Shown piece after piece: positions 7,067 through 15,179 of a stretch of 18,795 nucleotides of DNA. The notes below the pieces were generated by a model that made no database searches, was not told where the DNA came from, and saw only the letters and a program-made list of their open reading frames with translations. How positions within the stretch are numbered: the stretch's first letter is position 1; each line of letters opens with the position of its first letter. The translations under genes and the position numbers were made by a program. The stretch comes from an uncultured Acidobacteriota bacterium (GTDB taxonomy: Bacteria > Acidobacteriota > Terriglobia > Terriglobales > Acidobacteriaceae), in NCBI GenBank assembly GCA_903832475.1, contig CAILBQ010000788.1, positions 1 through 18,795 on the forward strand. The letters run 5' to 3'.

Positions 7067-8666
7067 GCCGAATACCCTTGTGTCCCGGGCAGGCGTCGCC
7101 GGCCTCAGCGATCAGCGTGTCGACGATGCCGACGCCATATCTGGCCAGGAAGTATGCTGCGCCGAAGACTCGCTCCTGCAAACTGCGCTGGGGATGCAAA
7201 GCCTGTTCGACGGCCTGGGCATGGCGGGCAAGCGAAGCTTCCTTCTGGAGTTCGAAATTTGCCGCCAACCGTCGCAGCCGGTTCATCTGGTAGCGCATCT
7301 TGCTTGCGGAGACCTGAGCGGATTTCGCGAGCCCTTCGTCGAGGCCGGCCAGATAGCCGGTGAGGGACGTTAGCTCGGTGTCGAGGGCGTTGCCTGCCGA
7401 CGCCAGCCGCTGCTTGCCTGCGATGGGCATGGCTCGCGCCGCCAGACGCTGCGCCAGAGACTCTTCGGTATTGGCGAGTGCGGTTTCCAGGGACAACTCA
7501 TGCCGGTCTAGCAGCTCGGCAATGGCTGGCTCGATGAGGGTTGCCGACAGACGGGGAACGACCGGCGTGACTCTGCCCAGGATGCGTTCGTACAGGACAG
7601 ACGACTGCGCGAAATAGGCGACTTCGGCAGGACCTCCCACGTAGGCCGAGGTGGGCAGAATGGTGTCCTGGAAGATGGGCCGCAGCAGCGCGGAGGGGGA
7701 AATGCGCTCCGGTTCAGCAGCAAGAATGCCGACCAGTTCTTCGGAGGAATACCGCTGACGACCCGCCTGCCACAGGCCGCCGGGCTCGGTTGCCGACGAC
7801 GGAGTGCGCTTCAGGGCGACTCGCGAGCCGGTTCGTTCGTCGATGAGGAATAAGAGGCTGCCATGTTCTCCAACTGCGACCTGGGCGTGGTAGCCGGCCT
7901 GAGCGATGGCGGCGTTGCGCTCCAGGAGCGCGGCGTGCAGCTCGTCGGCGCGCTCGATGGCCGCCTGTAGTACGGGGGCGCCAAGTTGATGCGCTTCACG
8001 GCCGGATGCATCCAGCACCAGCAATCCCTGCTCGCGAAACACCTTGCTATAGAACCCGGCAAACGCGCCGGCGAGGGTATTTCCGGGCCGGTACGCTGCG
8101 GTGAGCCATTCCATGGCGTCCGAATAGCCCAGGAGTTCTGAAGCCTGGTCGATGAGGGGAAGTATCGATTCATCGAGCACCAGCGAGCCCACCGGAAGCG
8201 GCGCTGCGGGAGCAGATGCGTAGGTCAAGGTGCGCAATTCGCGGCGGGCAGGAAAGGTGACGTGGTTGATCTCGGGAAAATCATGATCTTCGCTAGCCAA
8301 CCAGAAGACGGGCTGATGGTCCTGTCCGGCGAGGGAAGCGCGGCGAGCCAGAGCGATGGCGGTTGCAGCCTTGTGGGGCACGTACATCGGTCCGCCGAAG
8401 AGGCCGACCTGCTGTCCCGTGACAACAACTTTGGAACCCTGGCGAATGCGATCCACTTGCGCCGCGAGCCCGGGGTTTTGCTGAGACAAAATGCCGGCGA
8501 GCCGGTTGCGATGATCCTCACTGGACAAATTCGGCGATTTGTCGAAGGGCAGATCGGGGACGCGCGATCCGTACCATGAACTGACGGCGTCCGAGCCGCC
8601 ACAAAAATCCATGAAGAGACGGGAGAGTCCCGGCACGACGGAGATGGGTAGACATTCAGGGGTCAA
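7062..8666 (-). CDS. bshC: Bacillithiol biosynthesis cysteine-adding enzyme BshC
   Basis: 534 residues, typical for BshC. The family is assigned the last step of bacillithiol synthesis, adding cysteine to glucosaminyl-malate in the cytoplasm. Diagnostic motifs are ECLPISVVPGLSRLFMDF at the N-terminus, VVTGQQVGLFGGPMYVPHKA (about residues 81-100), FWLASEDHDFPEINHV (about 121-136), FQDTILPTSAYVGGPAEVAY in the middle, and a helical coiled-coil C-terminal part rich in Leu, Ala and Gln. The start is a TTG at 8666; the conserved N-terminal motif begins right after it, so later GTG or ATG starts would cut into the domain. No good ribosome site is seen. bshA and bshB are not in this window. The esterase follows and may share the transcript. 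Confidence 0.94.
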   Translation of the reverse strand: MTPECLPISVVPGLSRLFMDFCGGSDAVSSWYGSRVPDLPFDKSPNLSSEDHRNRLAGILSQQNPGLAAQVDRIRQGSKVVVTGQQVGLFGGPMYVPHKAATAIALARRASLAGQDHQPVFWLASEDHDFPEINHVTFPARRELRTLTYASAPAAPLPVGSLVLDESILPLIDQASELLGYSDAMEWLTAAYRPGNTLAGAFAGFYSKVFREQGLLVLDASGREAHQLGAPVLQAAIERADELHAALLERNAAIAQAGYHAQVAVGEHGSLLFLIDERTGSRVALKRTPSSATEPGGLWQAGRQRYSSEELVGILAAEPERISPSALLRPIFQDTILPTSAYVGGPAEVAYFAQSSVLYERILGRVTPVVPRLSATLIEPAIAELLDRHELSLETALANTEESLAQRLAARAMPIAGKQRLASAGNALDTELTSLTGYLAGLDEGLAKSAQVSASKMRYQMNRLRRLAANFELQKEASLARHAQAVEQALHPQRSLQERVFGAAYFLARYGVGIVDTLIAEAGDACPGHKGIRL

Positions 8667-8832
8667 TGCGGGTCTCTCGGGCTTCTGGAGCCGGGGAATC
8701 TGTGGCTCCTGATTGAGTCTAATCGGTGGTGGTCAGTTGCAACCTAACGGATGCGTCTGGCTATCACTCGGATGCAATGCGAAGGGGCCGTGGATCAAAA
8801 TACCAACCAATGCGCATGGAACGCGGAGTGAG

Positions 8833-8849
8833 CAGGAGGGACGCTCCTG
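8833..8849 (+). promoter_or_regulatory. Small hairpin in the leader of the Nudix gene
   Basis: CAGGAG (8833-8838), a 5-nt loop, CTCCTG (8844-8849). It lies 56 bases upstream of the preferred Nudix start, in the 239-bp gap between the divergent bshC and Nudix genes. If the gene instead starts at 8726, this is coding sequence. Confidence 0.2.
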
Positions 8850-8905
8850 TCTCTGGCGCGGATGGTACCGTTATTTCTGACGATCCTGTTCGTGGAGACA
8901 GTGCA

Positions 8906-9688
8906 ATGACGACAAACAAGGAATTCAAGAAGAGCACGGCCAAGGCTACGGCGGTCGCGAAGGCTGAAGAAGCCATCGCCACAACGGCACTCCCGGCGGC
9001 GTCGCGCTCCAAAGGGAAAAAGGCCGCCAAGAGCGCCAGCAAGCCCAAGGCGGACGCGGTGGTAAAGACGGCGGCGACCAAGACTGCCGTCAAAGCCAAG
9101 AAGTCTGCCAAGGCATCCGCCAAGCCGTCTTCTCCCGAAACTGCCACTTTGCTCGATTCGCAGATCGCCTATGAGGGACCGCTGTTTCGTGTGCTTCGCG
9201 ATCACCTGATCGAGCCAGGCGGCCGCGAGTCGTACCGCGACGTCATCCGTCATAACGGATCGGTGGTGATCCTTGCGGTCGATCCAGGGAAGAAAAAGAA
9301 AGACCCGTGGATCGTGGTGGAGCGCCAGTATCGTCATGCGGCCGGCCAGTTTCTGTGGGAACTGCCTGCCGGCAAGCTGGATGCCGGCGAGAAGCCGATC
9401 GATGGAGCCAAGCGGGAGCTTGCGGAAGAAACCGGCTACGGCGCGAAAAAGTGGTCCCCGCTGATTGAGTACTATGCCAGCCCGGGATTTCTGGGCGAAG
9501 CGATGAAGGTTTTCCTGGCGGAGGGGCTGCTGGCAGGCGAGGCGCATCCCGAGGAAGACGAGAACATCGACTTTCGGCTGGTCAAACTTTCTGAATTGCT
9601 GGAACTGATCGACAAAGGCAAGATCATCGACGGCAAGACGTTGACCAGTCTCCTTTTATACGCTCGCCAACTGGGCGTGAAACGGTAG
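8906..9688 (+). CDS. Nudix hydrolase (ADP-ribose pyrophosphatase-like) with a Lys/Ala-rich N-terminal tail
   Basis: 260 residues from ATG 8906, which has GGAG nearby; the frame is open to 8726, but the extra 60 residues look non-coding. The C-terminal domain (about residues 85-260) is a Nudix fold with an exact box: G-x5-E-x7-RELAEETGY spanning residues 156-178 of the 8906-start protein. An upstream WELPAGK and a downstream YASPGFLGEAMKVFLAE resemble ADP-ribose pyrophosphatases (NudF type), which hydrolyse ADP-ribose to AMP and ribose-5-phosphate with Mg2+. The first 80 residues are low-complexity with about 18 Lys and 23 Ala (for example SKGKKAAKSASKPKAD and KTAVKAKKSAKASAKP). This resembles histone-H1-like bacterial tails and probably binds nucleic acid or other polyanions. 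Family members normally lack it. Confidence 0.87.
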   Translation: MTTNKEFKKSTAKATAVAKAEEAIATTALPAASRSKGKKAAKSASKPKADAVVKTAATKTAVKAKKSAKASAKPSSPETATLLDSQIAYEGPLFRVLRDHLIEPGGRESYRDVIRHNGSVVILAVDPGKKKKDPWIVVERQYRHAAGQFLWELPAGKLDAGEKPIDGAKRELAEETGYGAKKWSPLIEYYASPGFLGEAMKVFLAEGLLAGEAHPEEDENIDFRLVKLSELLELIDKGKIIDGKTLTSLLLYARQLGVKR

Positions 9689-9702
9689 AAATCGCGGGTT
9701 CT

Positions 9703-9749
9703 GGAAGGAATGGCCGAGGCATCAGGGCTTGCATGGCATCATTTCTTCC
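9703..9749 (+). terminator. Long imperfect stem-loop between the Nudix and cold-shock genes
   Basis: GGAAGGAATG (9703-9712) pairs with CATTTCTTCC (9740-9749) with one G-T wobble. Then GCC (9713-9715) pairs with GGC (9735-9737) across a 2-nt bulge. It begins 15 bases past the Nudix stop. No T-run follows, so it could terminate the Nudix transcript or be a leader structure of the cold-shock gene. Confidence 0.35.
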
Positions 9750-9863
9750 GTTGCGCGCAAGCTGTTACAACCAAGTGAATCAACTTTTCTTTGACTTTTG
9801 TCGTCTCAAATATCAGCGGCTTCCCCAAGATGTCGCCACCGAGAGCAAAGGAAGGTACGTTCT

Positions 9864-10097
9864 GTGGCTCAATACAAAGGAACAGTGAAGTGGTTCAACA
9901 ACGCCAAGGGGTTTGGCTTCATTGGCCGTGAAGATGGGCCAGATGTTTTCGTTCACTACTCGGCCATTCAGGTGGATGGCTACAAATCACTGAAGGAAGG
10001 CGACGAGGTTGAGTTTGACATCGTCACCGGCCAAAAAGGTCCGCAAGCCGATGCGGTGGTCAGGGCCAAGGATTCCTCCTCTTCTGCGGCTGCTTGA
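9864..10097 (+). CDS. Cold-shock domain protein (CspA family)
   Basis: 77 residues from a GTG at 9864, chosen because GGAAGG lies 8 nt upstream and the domain begins at once; the longer in-frame reading from 9798 adds 22 residues unlike the family. It is a single cold-shock domain: TVKWFNNAKGFGFIGRE contains RNP1 (KGFGFI) and VFVHYSAIQ contains RNP2. It ends in VEFDIVTGQKGPQADAVVR plus a short Ser/Ala tail. Such proteins bind single-stranded RNA and DNA and act as RNA chaperones. The gene stands alone between the Nudix and polX genes. A leader of over 100 nt with a hairpin is possible, as in many csp genes, but no cold-specific element can be proven here. Confidence 0.94.
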   Translation: MAQYKGTVKWFNNAKGFGFIGREDGPDVFVHYSAIQVDGYKSLKEGDEVEFDIVTGQKGPQADAVVRAKDSSSSAAA

Positions 10098-10192
10098 CCG
10101 GGCCTAAGACTTCTGATTTCTTTCGGAACGGGGGACATGAACGAGCTAGCCATGCCCCTGGCTTCCCTGCGGAACTCTCTTCCCTTCCTGGA

Positions 10193-10198
10193 TACAAT
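10193..10198 (+). promoter_or_regulatory. Candidate -10 box upstream of polX
   Basis: TACAAT, about 100 bases before the preferred polX start. No good -35 box at normal spacing. Confidence 0.2.
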
Positions 10199-10297
10199 TG
10201 AATATTCGTTCTCGTGCGGTTGGGCGCCTGAGCGTCTGGCCTGCTCCGCATGTCATCGGCGATACTGTCGAGGACGCTGCGGGAGTGCGGCCCCCTC

Positions 10298-12064
10298 ATG
10301 GATAATTCGGCGCTGGCTGGGCTGCTGGACGAAACTGCGAGCCTGCTTGAGATCAATGGAGGCGATGCCTTTCGCATCCGCAGCTATCGGCGGGCTGCCG
10401 AGGCGGTCGAGCAGAGCACGATCGACCTGTCAGCGGCGGATGCAGCGCGCCTGCTATCCATCCCCGGCATCGGCAAAGGGATGGCGGCGAATATTCAAGC
10501 CGCTGTCGCCACGGGATCGTTCCCGCTCCGGGACGAATTGCTCGCGCTTTATCCTTCGGGAATTTTGGATCTGCTGAAACTACCCGGCATGGGGCCGAAG
10601 ACGGTCGCGCTGCTGTGGGATGCGTCCAAGATCAGCAGCATCGATCAGCTTGCGACGGCCATTGACGCCGGCCAACTGAGTGCCTTGCCGCGCATGGGTC
10701 AGAAGCAGATTGACAAGCTGCGCAAAGGCATCGAGGACTATCGGCAGAGCGCAGGCCGATTCCGCATGAACGATGCCGATGAAGCGGCAAAGAGCATCAC
10801 GGAATACCTGATGGCTTTCCCTGGGATCGCCCAGGTGACGCCTGCGGGATCGCTGCGGCGCGGCCGCGAAACGGCCGGCGATCTCGATCTGCTGGTTACC
10901 GGCCCGGCTTGTGAAATCGACTGCGTAAGCGCTGCGGTGGAGTACACAGCAACGTATCCCGGCATACGCAACCTGATCGCGCGCGGAGAGAACAAGGTCA
11001 GTTTCTACCTGGCCAATAGCCTGCAGGTGGATGTGCGGTTGTTGCCTGCCGGCTGCTATGGGGCTGCGCTGCAATATTTCACCGGCTCCAAGATGCACAA
11101 CGTGGCTCTGCGCCAAAGAGCGTTGAAGCTGGGGTACACGCTCAGCGAATGGGCCCTGGCCCGGCTGGATGACGAGTCGGTGATTGTTGCGGCGGAGACG
11201 GAGGAGTCCATCTATGCGGCGCTGGGGATGGACTGGATTGCTCCGGAGATGCGCGAAAACCTGGGCGAGATTGAAGCCGCCCTGCAACACAAGCTGCCGC
11301 AACTCATCGAGCAATCCGACATCCGCGGAGACGTGCACATGCACACCTTCGCGACGGACGGACGCAACTCGATTCGTGAAATGGCTGAGGCTGCCTTGGC
11401 GCGTGGCTACGAATACATCGCGATCACGGACCATTCGAGAAATCTGGCAATGACCAACGGATTGGATCCGGAACGCGCCATGGAGCAGGTGCGGCTTATC
11501 CGGCAGACGGATCGCGAGTTTGCCGAGGAGTCTGGCGGGAAATTGCGCATCTTTACCGGCATTGAAGTGGACATCCTGGGCGATGGCGAGCTGGATCTTC
11601 CCGATGAGGTGCTGGCGGAGATGGATGTGGTCATCGGCAGCGTTCATACGCTGTTCCAGCAGCCGAAGGAGCAGATGACCGAGCGCATCGTGCGCGCGCT
11701 GCACAATCCTTACCTGCGCATCCTGGGGCATCCAACGGGCCGCATGCTGCTGCGCCGCGAACCTTACGGATTGGACATGCCCACCGTTCTGGCGACGGCG
11801 GCGAGACTGGGAGTCGCGGTCGAACACAATGCTTCGCCATCGCGGCTCGATCTCTGCGACCGGGACCTGCGCCATGCGAAGGAGCTGGGCTGCAAGATCG
11901 TGATCAACACCGACGCGCATAATAACGGCCACGATCTGGACAAGATGCGGTTTGGCATTCGACAGTTGCGGCGCGCTTGGCTGACTGCCGGGGACATACT
12001 CAATACTCTGCCCCGGGAGCAGTTTCTTTCCGCTCTGCGCCCGCGTCCGAATGCTGCTTCCTGA
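10298..12064 (+). CDS. polX: DNA polymerase/3'-5' exonuclease PolX
   Basis: 588 residues from ATG 10298 (GGGAG 12 nt upstream); the frame opens at 10250, but the added 16 residues are not domain-like. Family length is about 570-590. Order of domains: an N-terminal 8-kDa-like region with helix-hairpin-helix motifs (LSIPGIGKGMAANIQ and LKLPGMGPKTVALLW); the Pol X palm with AGSLRRGRETAGDLDLLVT (Asp195 and Asp197, metal ligands) and third Asp245 in LQVDVRLLP; then a C-terminal PHP domain with DVHMHTFATDG (His347, His349), AITDHSR, GIEVDILGDGELD, GHPTGRML and VINTDAH. All key residues of both active sites are present, so gap-filling polymerase and 3'-5' exonuclease activity in base-excision repair are expected. 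The membrane-protein gene begins 45 bases downstream. Confidence 0.95.
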   Translation: MDNSALAGLLDETASLLEINGGDAFRIRSYRRAAEAVEQSTIDLSAADAARLLSIPGIGKGMAANIQAAVATGSFPLRDELLALYPSGILDLLKLPGMGPKTVALLWDASKISSIDQLATAIDAGQLSALPRMGQKQIDKLRKGIEDYRQSAGRFRMNDADEAAKSITEYLMAFPGIAQVTPAGSLRRGRETAGDLDLLVTGPACEIDCVSAAVEYTATYPGIRNLIARGENKVSFYLANSLQVDVRLLPAGCYGAALQYFTGSKMHNVALRQRALKLGYTLSEWALARLDDESVIVAAETEESIYAALGMDWIAPEMRENLGEIEAALQHKLPQLIEQSDIRGDVHMHTFATDGRNSIREMAEAALARGYEYIAITDHSRNLAMTNGLDPERAMEQVRLIRQTDREFAEESGGKLRIFTGIEVDILGDGELDLPDEVLAEMDVVIGSVHTLFQQPKEQMTERIVRALHNPYLRILGHPTGRMLLRREPYGLDMPTVLATAARLGVAVEHNASPSRLDLCDRDLRHAKELGCKIVINTDAHNNGHDLDKMRFGIRQLRRAWLTAGDILNTLPREQFLSALRPRPNAAS

Positions 12065-12109
12065 AATTCAAAGACGGCTGTATGTGCTTGAGAGTAAGAT
12101 GGGGTCGCT

Positions 12110-12736
12110 ATGAGCCTGCTGCAAATCAATGAAAACGCCCCCCGTCCCGATGACGCCAGCGCCGCGGGAGAAGACTACGCCAAAGGAAGCAGCTATCTGC
12201 TCTGGGCGTTGATCATTGCTTTTGTGGTGATTTCGGTGGGGACGGCGATTTTTCTGCTGCTCAACCGGCCGCAGCCTTTTGCCGTGGGAGAGGCTCCGCA
12301 GGTCTGGGTGCATCCAGTTCACACCCTCAATACGCCCATTGACGCCGCGGGTGAGCAGACGGCTGGAGAAGTCTTCGACCAGGTGCTGGTCTTTGCGCAT
12401 ATTCGCGTACGCAACGAGAGCAAAGAGCCGATCGTGCTGAAGGAATTGCTGACCAATGTCGAGCTGGACGACGGCATTCACTCCAGCTACGCCGCGACGG
12501 CTACGGACTTTGGCCGCATTTTTGTGGCGTATCCACAGCTTGCGTCGCTGCACACTGCTCCGCTGTTGCGGGATGCCGTCATTCAGCCGGGCCAGGTGGA
12601 TGAGGGCATGATCGTGTCGGCATTTCGGGTTTCGAAAGAGCAATGGACGGCGAGGAAGAATCTGAACTTCACCGTGGAGCTCAAGTATCACCCTGACCTG
12701 ATCATCACGCCGGTGGGGCCGGTGATCGAGCAATAA
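12110..12736 (+). CDS. Single-pass membrane protein, unknown function
   Basis: 208 residues with a GGGG-containing ribosome site. A polar N-terminus of about 28 residues is followed by one strong transmembrane segment (LLWALIIAFVVISVGTAIFL, about 30-50). A domain of about 150 residues follows, probably outside, with alternating strands: DQVLVFAHIRVRNESKEPIV, LKELLTNVELDDG, GMIVSAFRVSKEQW and LNFTVELKYHPDLIITPVG. The pattern recalls immunoglobulin-like beta sandwiches of DUF4352/DUF2393-type proteins, but I cannot assign a family. It lies 45 bases downstream of polX and may be co-transcribed. It ends just before a hairpin shared with the convergent coiled-coil gene. Confidence 0.72.
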   Translation: MSLLQINENAPRPDDASAAGEDYAKGSSYLLWALIIAFVVISVGTAIFLLLNRPQPFAVGEAPQVWVHPVHTLNTPIDAAGEQTAGEVFDQVLVFAHIRVRNESKEPIVLKELLTNVELDDGIHSSYAATATDFGRIFVAYPQLASLHTAPLLRDAVIQPGQVDEGMIVSAFRVSKEQWTARKNLNFTVELKYHPDLIITPVGPVIEQ

Positions 12737-12763
12737 GCGGCGCCATTCAGTTACAGGCGCCGC
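12737..12763. terminator. Hairpin between convergent genes
   Basis: GCGGCGCC (12737-12744), an 11-nt loop, GGCGCCGC (12756-12763): a perfect 8-bp GC-only stem starting on the base after the membrane-protein stop. No T-run follows on either strand. Its position between convergent stops suggests a two-way transcription stop, perhaps factor-assisted. Confidence 0.5.
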
Positions 12764-12781
12764 CCGCGTTTCGGATGAATG

Positions 12782-13612
12782 TTACTGGATCGACGGCGGT
12801 ACCGGTGCGGTTTTGGGGACCGACAGGTAGCCCGTCACGGTGTTCTTGGCGGAAACCGAGTTCACTACGATTTCGTAGAGCGCCGGATCTTTGCCGCCGT
12901 AGAACTGCAGGGGCTCGTTCAGGTTGCGGTCCTTCTTCTCGTAGTTCTTGTCGTCGGAATAGACGACCATGGTGAAGCGGCTCTTCTTGGCGTCGGCTTT
13001 CTTGAGTTCGAGGCTCACCGTGCCAACGGGCTTTCTCTGCCCCTTCACGAGCGTGAATTCGTAGAAATTGCGGTCGCCCTTGTGCTTGAGGATTTCCAGC
13101 TCATCGTGGTTGCGCGCGATGAGGCTGGTGTGGCCGCTGACGTCGCCCTGGATGGATTGAAGCTGACCGACGGCGGTGGCCAGATCGCTCTGCGTCTTGG
13201 CGACATCGGTCTTCACTCCGCCGACATCGGTTTTCACCGCGCTGACGTCGCTAGAAACCGCGGTGAGCTGCTGGCTCGCCACCTTCTGCGCTTTCTCAAG
13301 GCGCTGGCTGTCGACCTGTTCGCGCTGGAGGACTTCCTGGGTGCGGGCTTCGAGCTGTTTCTGGGTGAGTCCCAGAGACTGGCCCATTTCCTGGCTGGTG
13401 ACTTTGAGGCGGGCATCGGTTTCGCGCAGCTCGGCGGCCAGCTTGGCGCTTTGCTCGTTCGCGGCATTCAGTGCGGCTTCCTGGCGCGTCAGGCGACTGG
13501 CGAGAACGTAGGTCCAGACCAGCCCACCCACCCCAATCAACAACGCAACAGCAATGACGCCAATCAGCGCTCCGGATACAGATCGGGAGGGAGACGTTTC
13601 GAGTTCACTCAT
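12782..13612 (-). CDS. Membrane-anchored coiled-coil protein, unknown function
   Basis: 276 residues from an ATG at 13612 with GAAGG about 7 nt upstream. One N-terminal transmembrane segment (ALIGVIAVALLIGVGGLVW, about 15-34) is followed by a long coiled coil (about 40-170) rich in Gln, Ala, Glu and Lys. Within it is a run of near-identical heptads: DVSAVKT, DVGGVKT, DVAKTQS, DLATAVG. The C-terminal 100 residues form a beta-rich domain (FYEFTLVKGQRKPVGTVSLE, RFTMVVYSDDKNYEKKDRN, YEIVVNSVSAKNTVTGYLSV). The likely topology is cytoplasmic N-terminus with the coil and domain in the periplasm. I recognise no named family. It converges on the membrane-protein gene and is divergent from citrate synthase. 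Confidence 0.72.
   Translation of the reverse strand: MSELETSPSRSVSGALIGVIAVALLIGVGGLVWTYVLASRLTRQEAALNAANEQSAKLAAELRETDARLKVTSQEMGQSLGLTQKQLEARTQEVLQREQVDSQRLEKAQKVASQQLTAVSSDVSAVKTDVGGVKTDVAKTQSDLATAVGQLQSIQGDVSGHTSLIARNHDELEILKHKGDRNFYEFTLVKGQRKPVGTVSLELKKADAKKSRFTMVVYSDDKNYEKKDRNLNEPLQFYGGKDPALYEIVVNSVSAKNTVTGYLSVPKTAPVPPSIQ
13202..13243. repeat. 21-bp tandem repeat inside the coiled-coil gene
   Basis: GACATCGGTCTTCAC at 13202 recurs as GACATCGGTTTTCAC at 13223 (one difference in 15), a period of 21 bp or 7 codons. It encodes the repeated heptads of the coil and suggests growth by tandem duplication. Confidence 0.6.
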
Positions 13613-14024
13613 GTGTAGGCCTTCCTTGGCTTTGGACTCGCGAGGGAGGCTGCAACCTTCCGTTCGCGCGTACCGTCACTCTTGTGGTCCCACGTACGGC
13701 AATTCACTGCTTCTGCAATCGCATCCTGGATTTGTCCGCAGGTGGGTCGGTACCAGCATACTGAAATCTCTGGGAAACGCGGAAGTTTTGCTGTAGTTTG
13801 ATTCCACAAGGCCGAAGAAGTCCTGAGGAATCAGTCAACAGGTGCTGTCGATGGCGGCTATCAGGCGGGCAAAGCTGCCTGAAAGTGACAACCATTGAAT
13901 CGCTGCGCTATAAAGAGTTTTGCGGTCTTTCGAATTCTGCAGGAACAGGGCGCGATCCCGAGTACGGCGCGACCAGCAAGCCAAAAGAAGAACATCCAAC
14001 CCAGACTGGGAGCAATCACGAAAT
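13613..14024. other. 412-bp gene-free region between the divergent coiled-coil and citrate synthase genes
   Basis: I find no convincing gene here. Short frames on both strands (for example 13609-13809 minus) lack family features. The right half holds the candidate citrate synthase promoter (13885-13914) and a 6-bp inverted repeat, TCAGGC (13861-13866) and GCCTGA (13877-13882), just upstream of its -35 box. No clear promoter for the minus-strand gene could be placed in the left half. Confidence 0.5.
13885..13914 (+). promoter_or_regulatory. Candidate sigma-70-type promoter of citrate synthase
   Basis: GTGACA (13885-13890, 5/6 to consensus), 18-bp spacer, TATAAA (13909-13914, 5/6). The predicted start is near 13921, giving a leader of about 100 nt before the ATG at 14025. 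An inverted repeat ends three bases before the -35 box and could be an operator. Confidence 0.45.
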
Positions 14025-15158
14025 ATGTCGACTGTCGTAGCGGGAAAGGGACTCGAAGGCATCGTTGCCGCCAACTCGGGTATTTGCTGGATTGACGGTG
14101 ACGCGGGGATTCTTTCCTATCGCGGCATCGATATCCATGAGCTGGCGGACTACTCCACCTTTGAAGAGACGACGTACCTGCTATGGAACGGCCGCCTGCC
14201 GACTCTGGCTGAGTTGCAGGAATTCACCGTGGAATTGGCGCAGGCCCGGGTGCTGGATCCAGCCATCCTTTCGCTGCTGAAGAGCTTTCCTGAGGGTGCG
14301 ACGCCAATGGAAGTGCTGCGCACCGCTGTTTCCGCGTTGAGCATGTACGATGCCGACGAAAAGGACAACACGCACGACGCCAATGTGCGCAAGAGCTATC
14401 GGCTGACCGCACAGGTGGCGATGATCGTGGCCATCTATGACCGGTTGCGCAAGGGTCTCGCCGTGGTCGAGCCTGACGCGTCGCTGAGCCATGCTGCCAA
14501 TTTTCTCTGGATGCTGAATGGCGTCAAGCCGAGTGAGACTGCGACGAAGACGCTCGACATTGCGCTGATCCTGCATGCCGATCACGAATTGAACGCCTCC
14601 ACGTTTGCCGCGCGCGTGATTGCGGCGACGCTTTCCGACATTCACTCGGCTGTCACCGGCGCTATCGGCGCGCTCAAGGGCCCGCTGCATGGGGGAGCCA
14701 ATGAAGCGGTGATGCGCATGCTGTTTGCCATCGACAAGGCCGGCGCCGATCCGGTCGAGTACGTGAAGGAGATGCTGGCCGCGAAGAAGAAGGTTTCAGG
14801 ATTTGGACACCGCGTCTACAAGACCGAAGACCCGCGCGCCACGCATCTGCGCCGCATGAGCGAACAGCTCGCCACGGATTCCGGCCTGACCAAGTGGTAT
14901 GACTGGTCGCGGCAGATCGAGCTCTACATCAAGGCTGAAAAGCGCCTGAACGCCAACGTGGATTTCTATTCTGCGTCGACGTACACGACGTTGGGAATTG
15001 ACGTCGATCTGTTCACACCCATCTTCGCCGTCAGCCGCATTGCCGGATGGGCCGCGCATGTGATCGAGCAACTGGACGACAACCGCCTGATCCGTCCCCG
15101 CGCCGAATACATCGGACCAGCGTATCCGACTGAGTACATCCGCATCGCAAACCGCTAG
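14025..15158 (+). CDS. Citrate synthase (short, Gram-positive/2-methylcitrate-synthase-like type)
   Basis: 377 residues from ATG 14025; the frame is open to 13920, but the added 35 residues are basic and unlike the family. The enzyme condenses oxaloacetate and acetyl-CoA to citrate. Catalytic features are His187 in LILHADHELNAST, His222 in PLHGGANEAVM, His262 in VSGFGHRVYKTEDPR and Asp313 in NANVDFYSASTY, plus the N-terminal GILSYRGIDIHELA. The length of about 375 matches the dimeric short type, which lacks the NADH-binding extension of E. coli GltA. Short citrate synthases and 2-methylcitrate synthases are hard to separate by eye. The lack of prpB/prpD neighbours favours citrate synthase. 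It is monocistronic, between a candidate promoter and a strong terminator. Confidence 0.92.
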   Translation: MSTVVAGKGLEGIVAANSGICWIDGDAGILSYRGIDIHELADYSTFEETTYLLWNGRLPTLAELQEFTVELAQARVLDPAILSLLKSFPEGATPMEVLRTAVSALSMYDADEKDNTHDANVRKSYRLTAQVAMIVAIYDRLRKGLAVVEPDASLSHAANFLWMLNGVKPSETATKTLDIALILHADHELNASTFAARVIAATLSDIHSAVTGAIGALKGPLHGGANEAVMRMLFAIDKAGADPVEYVKEMLAAKKKVSGFGHRVYKTEDPRATHLRRMSEQLATDSGLTKWYDWSRQIELYIKAEKRLNANVDFYSASTYTTLGIDVDLFTPIFAVSRIAGWAAHVIEQLDDNRLIRPRAEYIGPAYPTEYIRIANR

Positions 15159-15179
15159 ATCCTTTCGTCCGCAAAACGG

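Noticed and set aside
8726..8905. 60-codon N-terminal extension of the Nudix protein
   Set aside because: No ribosome site at 8726 and non-domain composition; ATG 8906 has GGAG upstream and begins the Lys/Ala tail.
9791..9816. Possible cold-shock promoter (TTGACT and TATCAG)
   Set aside because: The spacer is only 14 bp and no better pairing is present, so it is not listed as a feature.
10580..11932. 450-codon minus-strand frame inside polX
   Set aside because: Lies entirely antisense to polX, which has every catalytic motif; rich in Arg, His and Gln as expected for a shadow frame.
12779..13618. 279-codon plus-strand frame opposite the coiled-coil gene
   Set aside because: The minus-strand reading has a ribosome site, a transmembrane segment and heptads; the plus-strand reading has repetitive Leu/Val/Gly composition from the complementary repeats.
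13609..13809. 66-codon minus-strand frame upstream of the coiled-coil gene
   Set aside because: No ribosome site, no recognisable features, and it overlaps the start of the better-supported gene.
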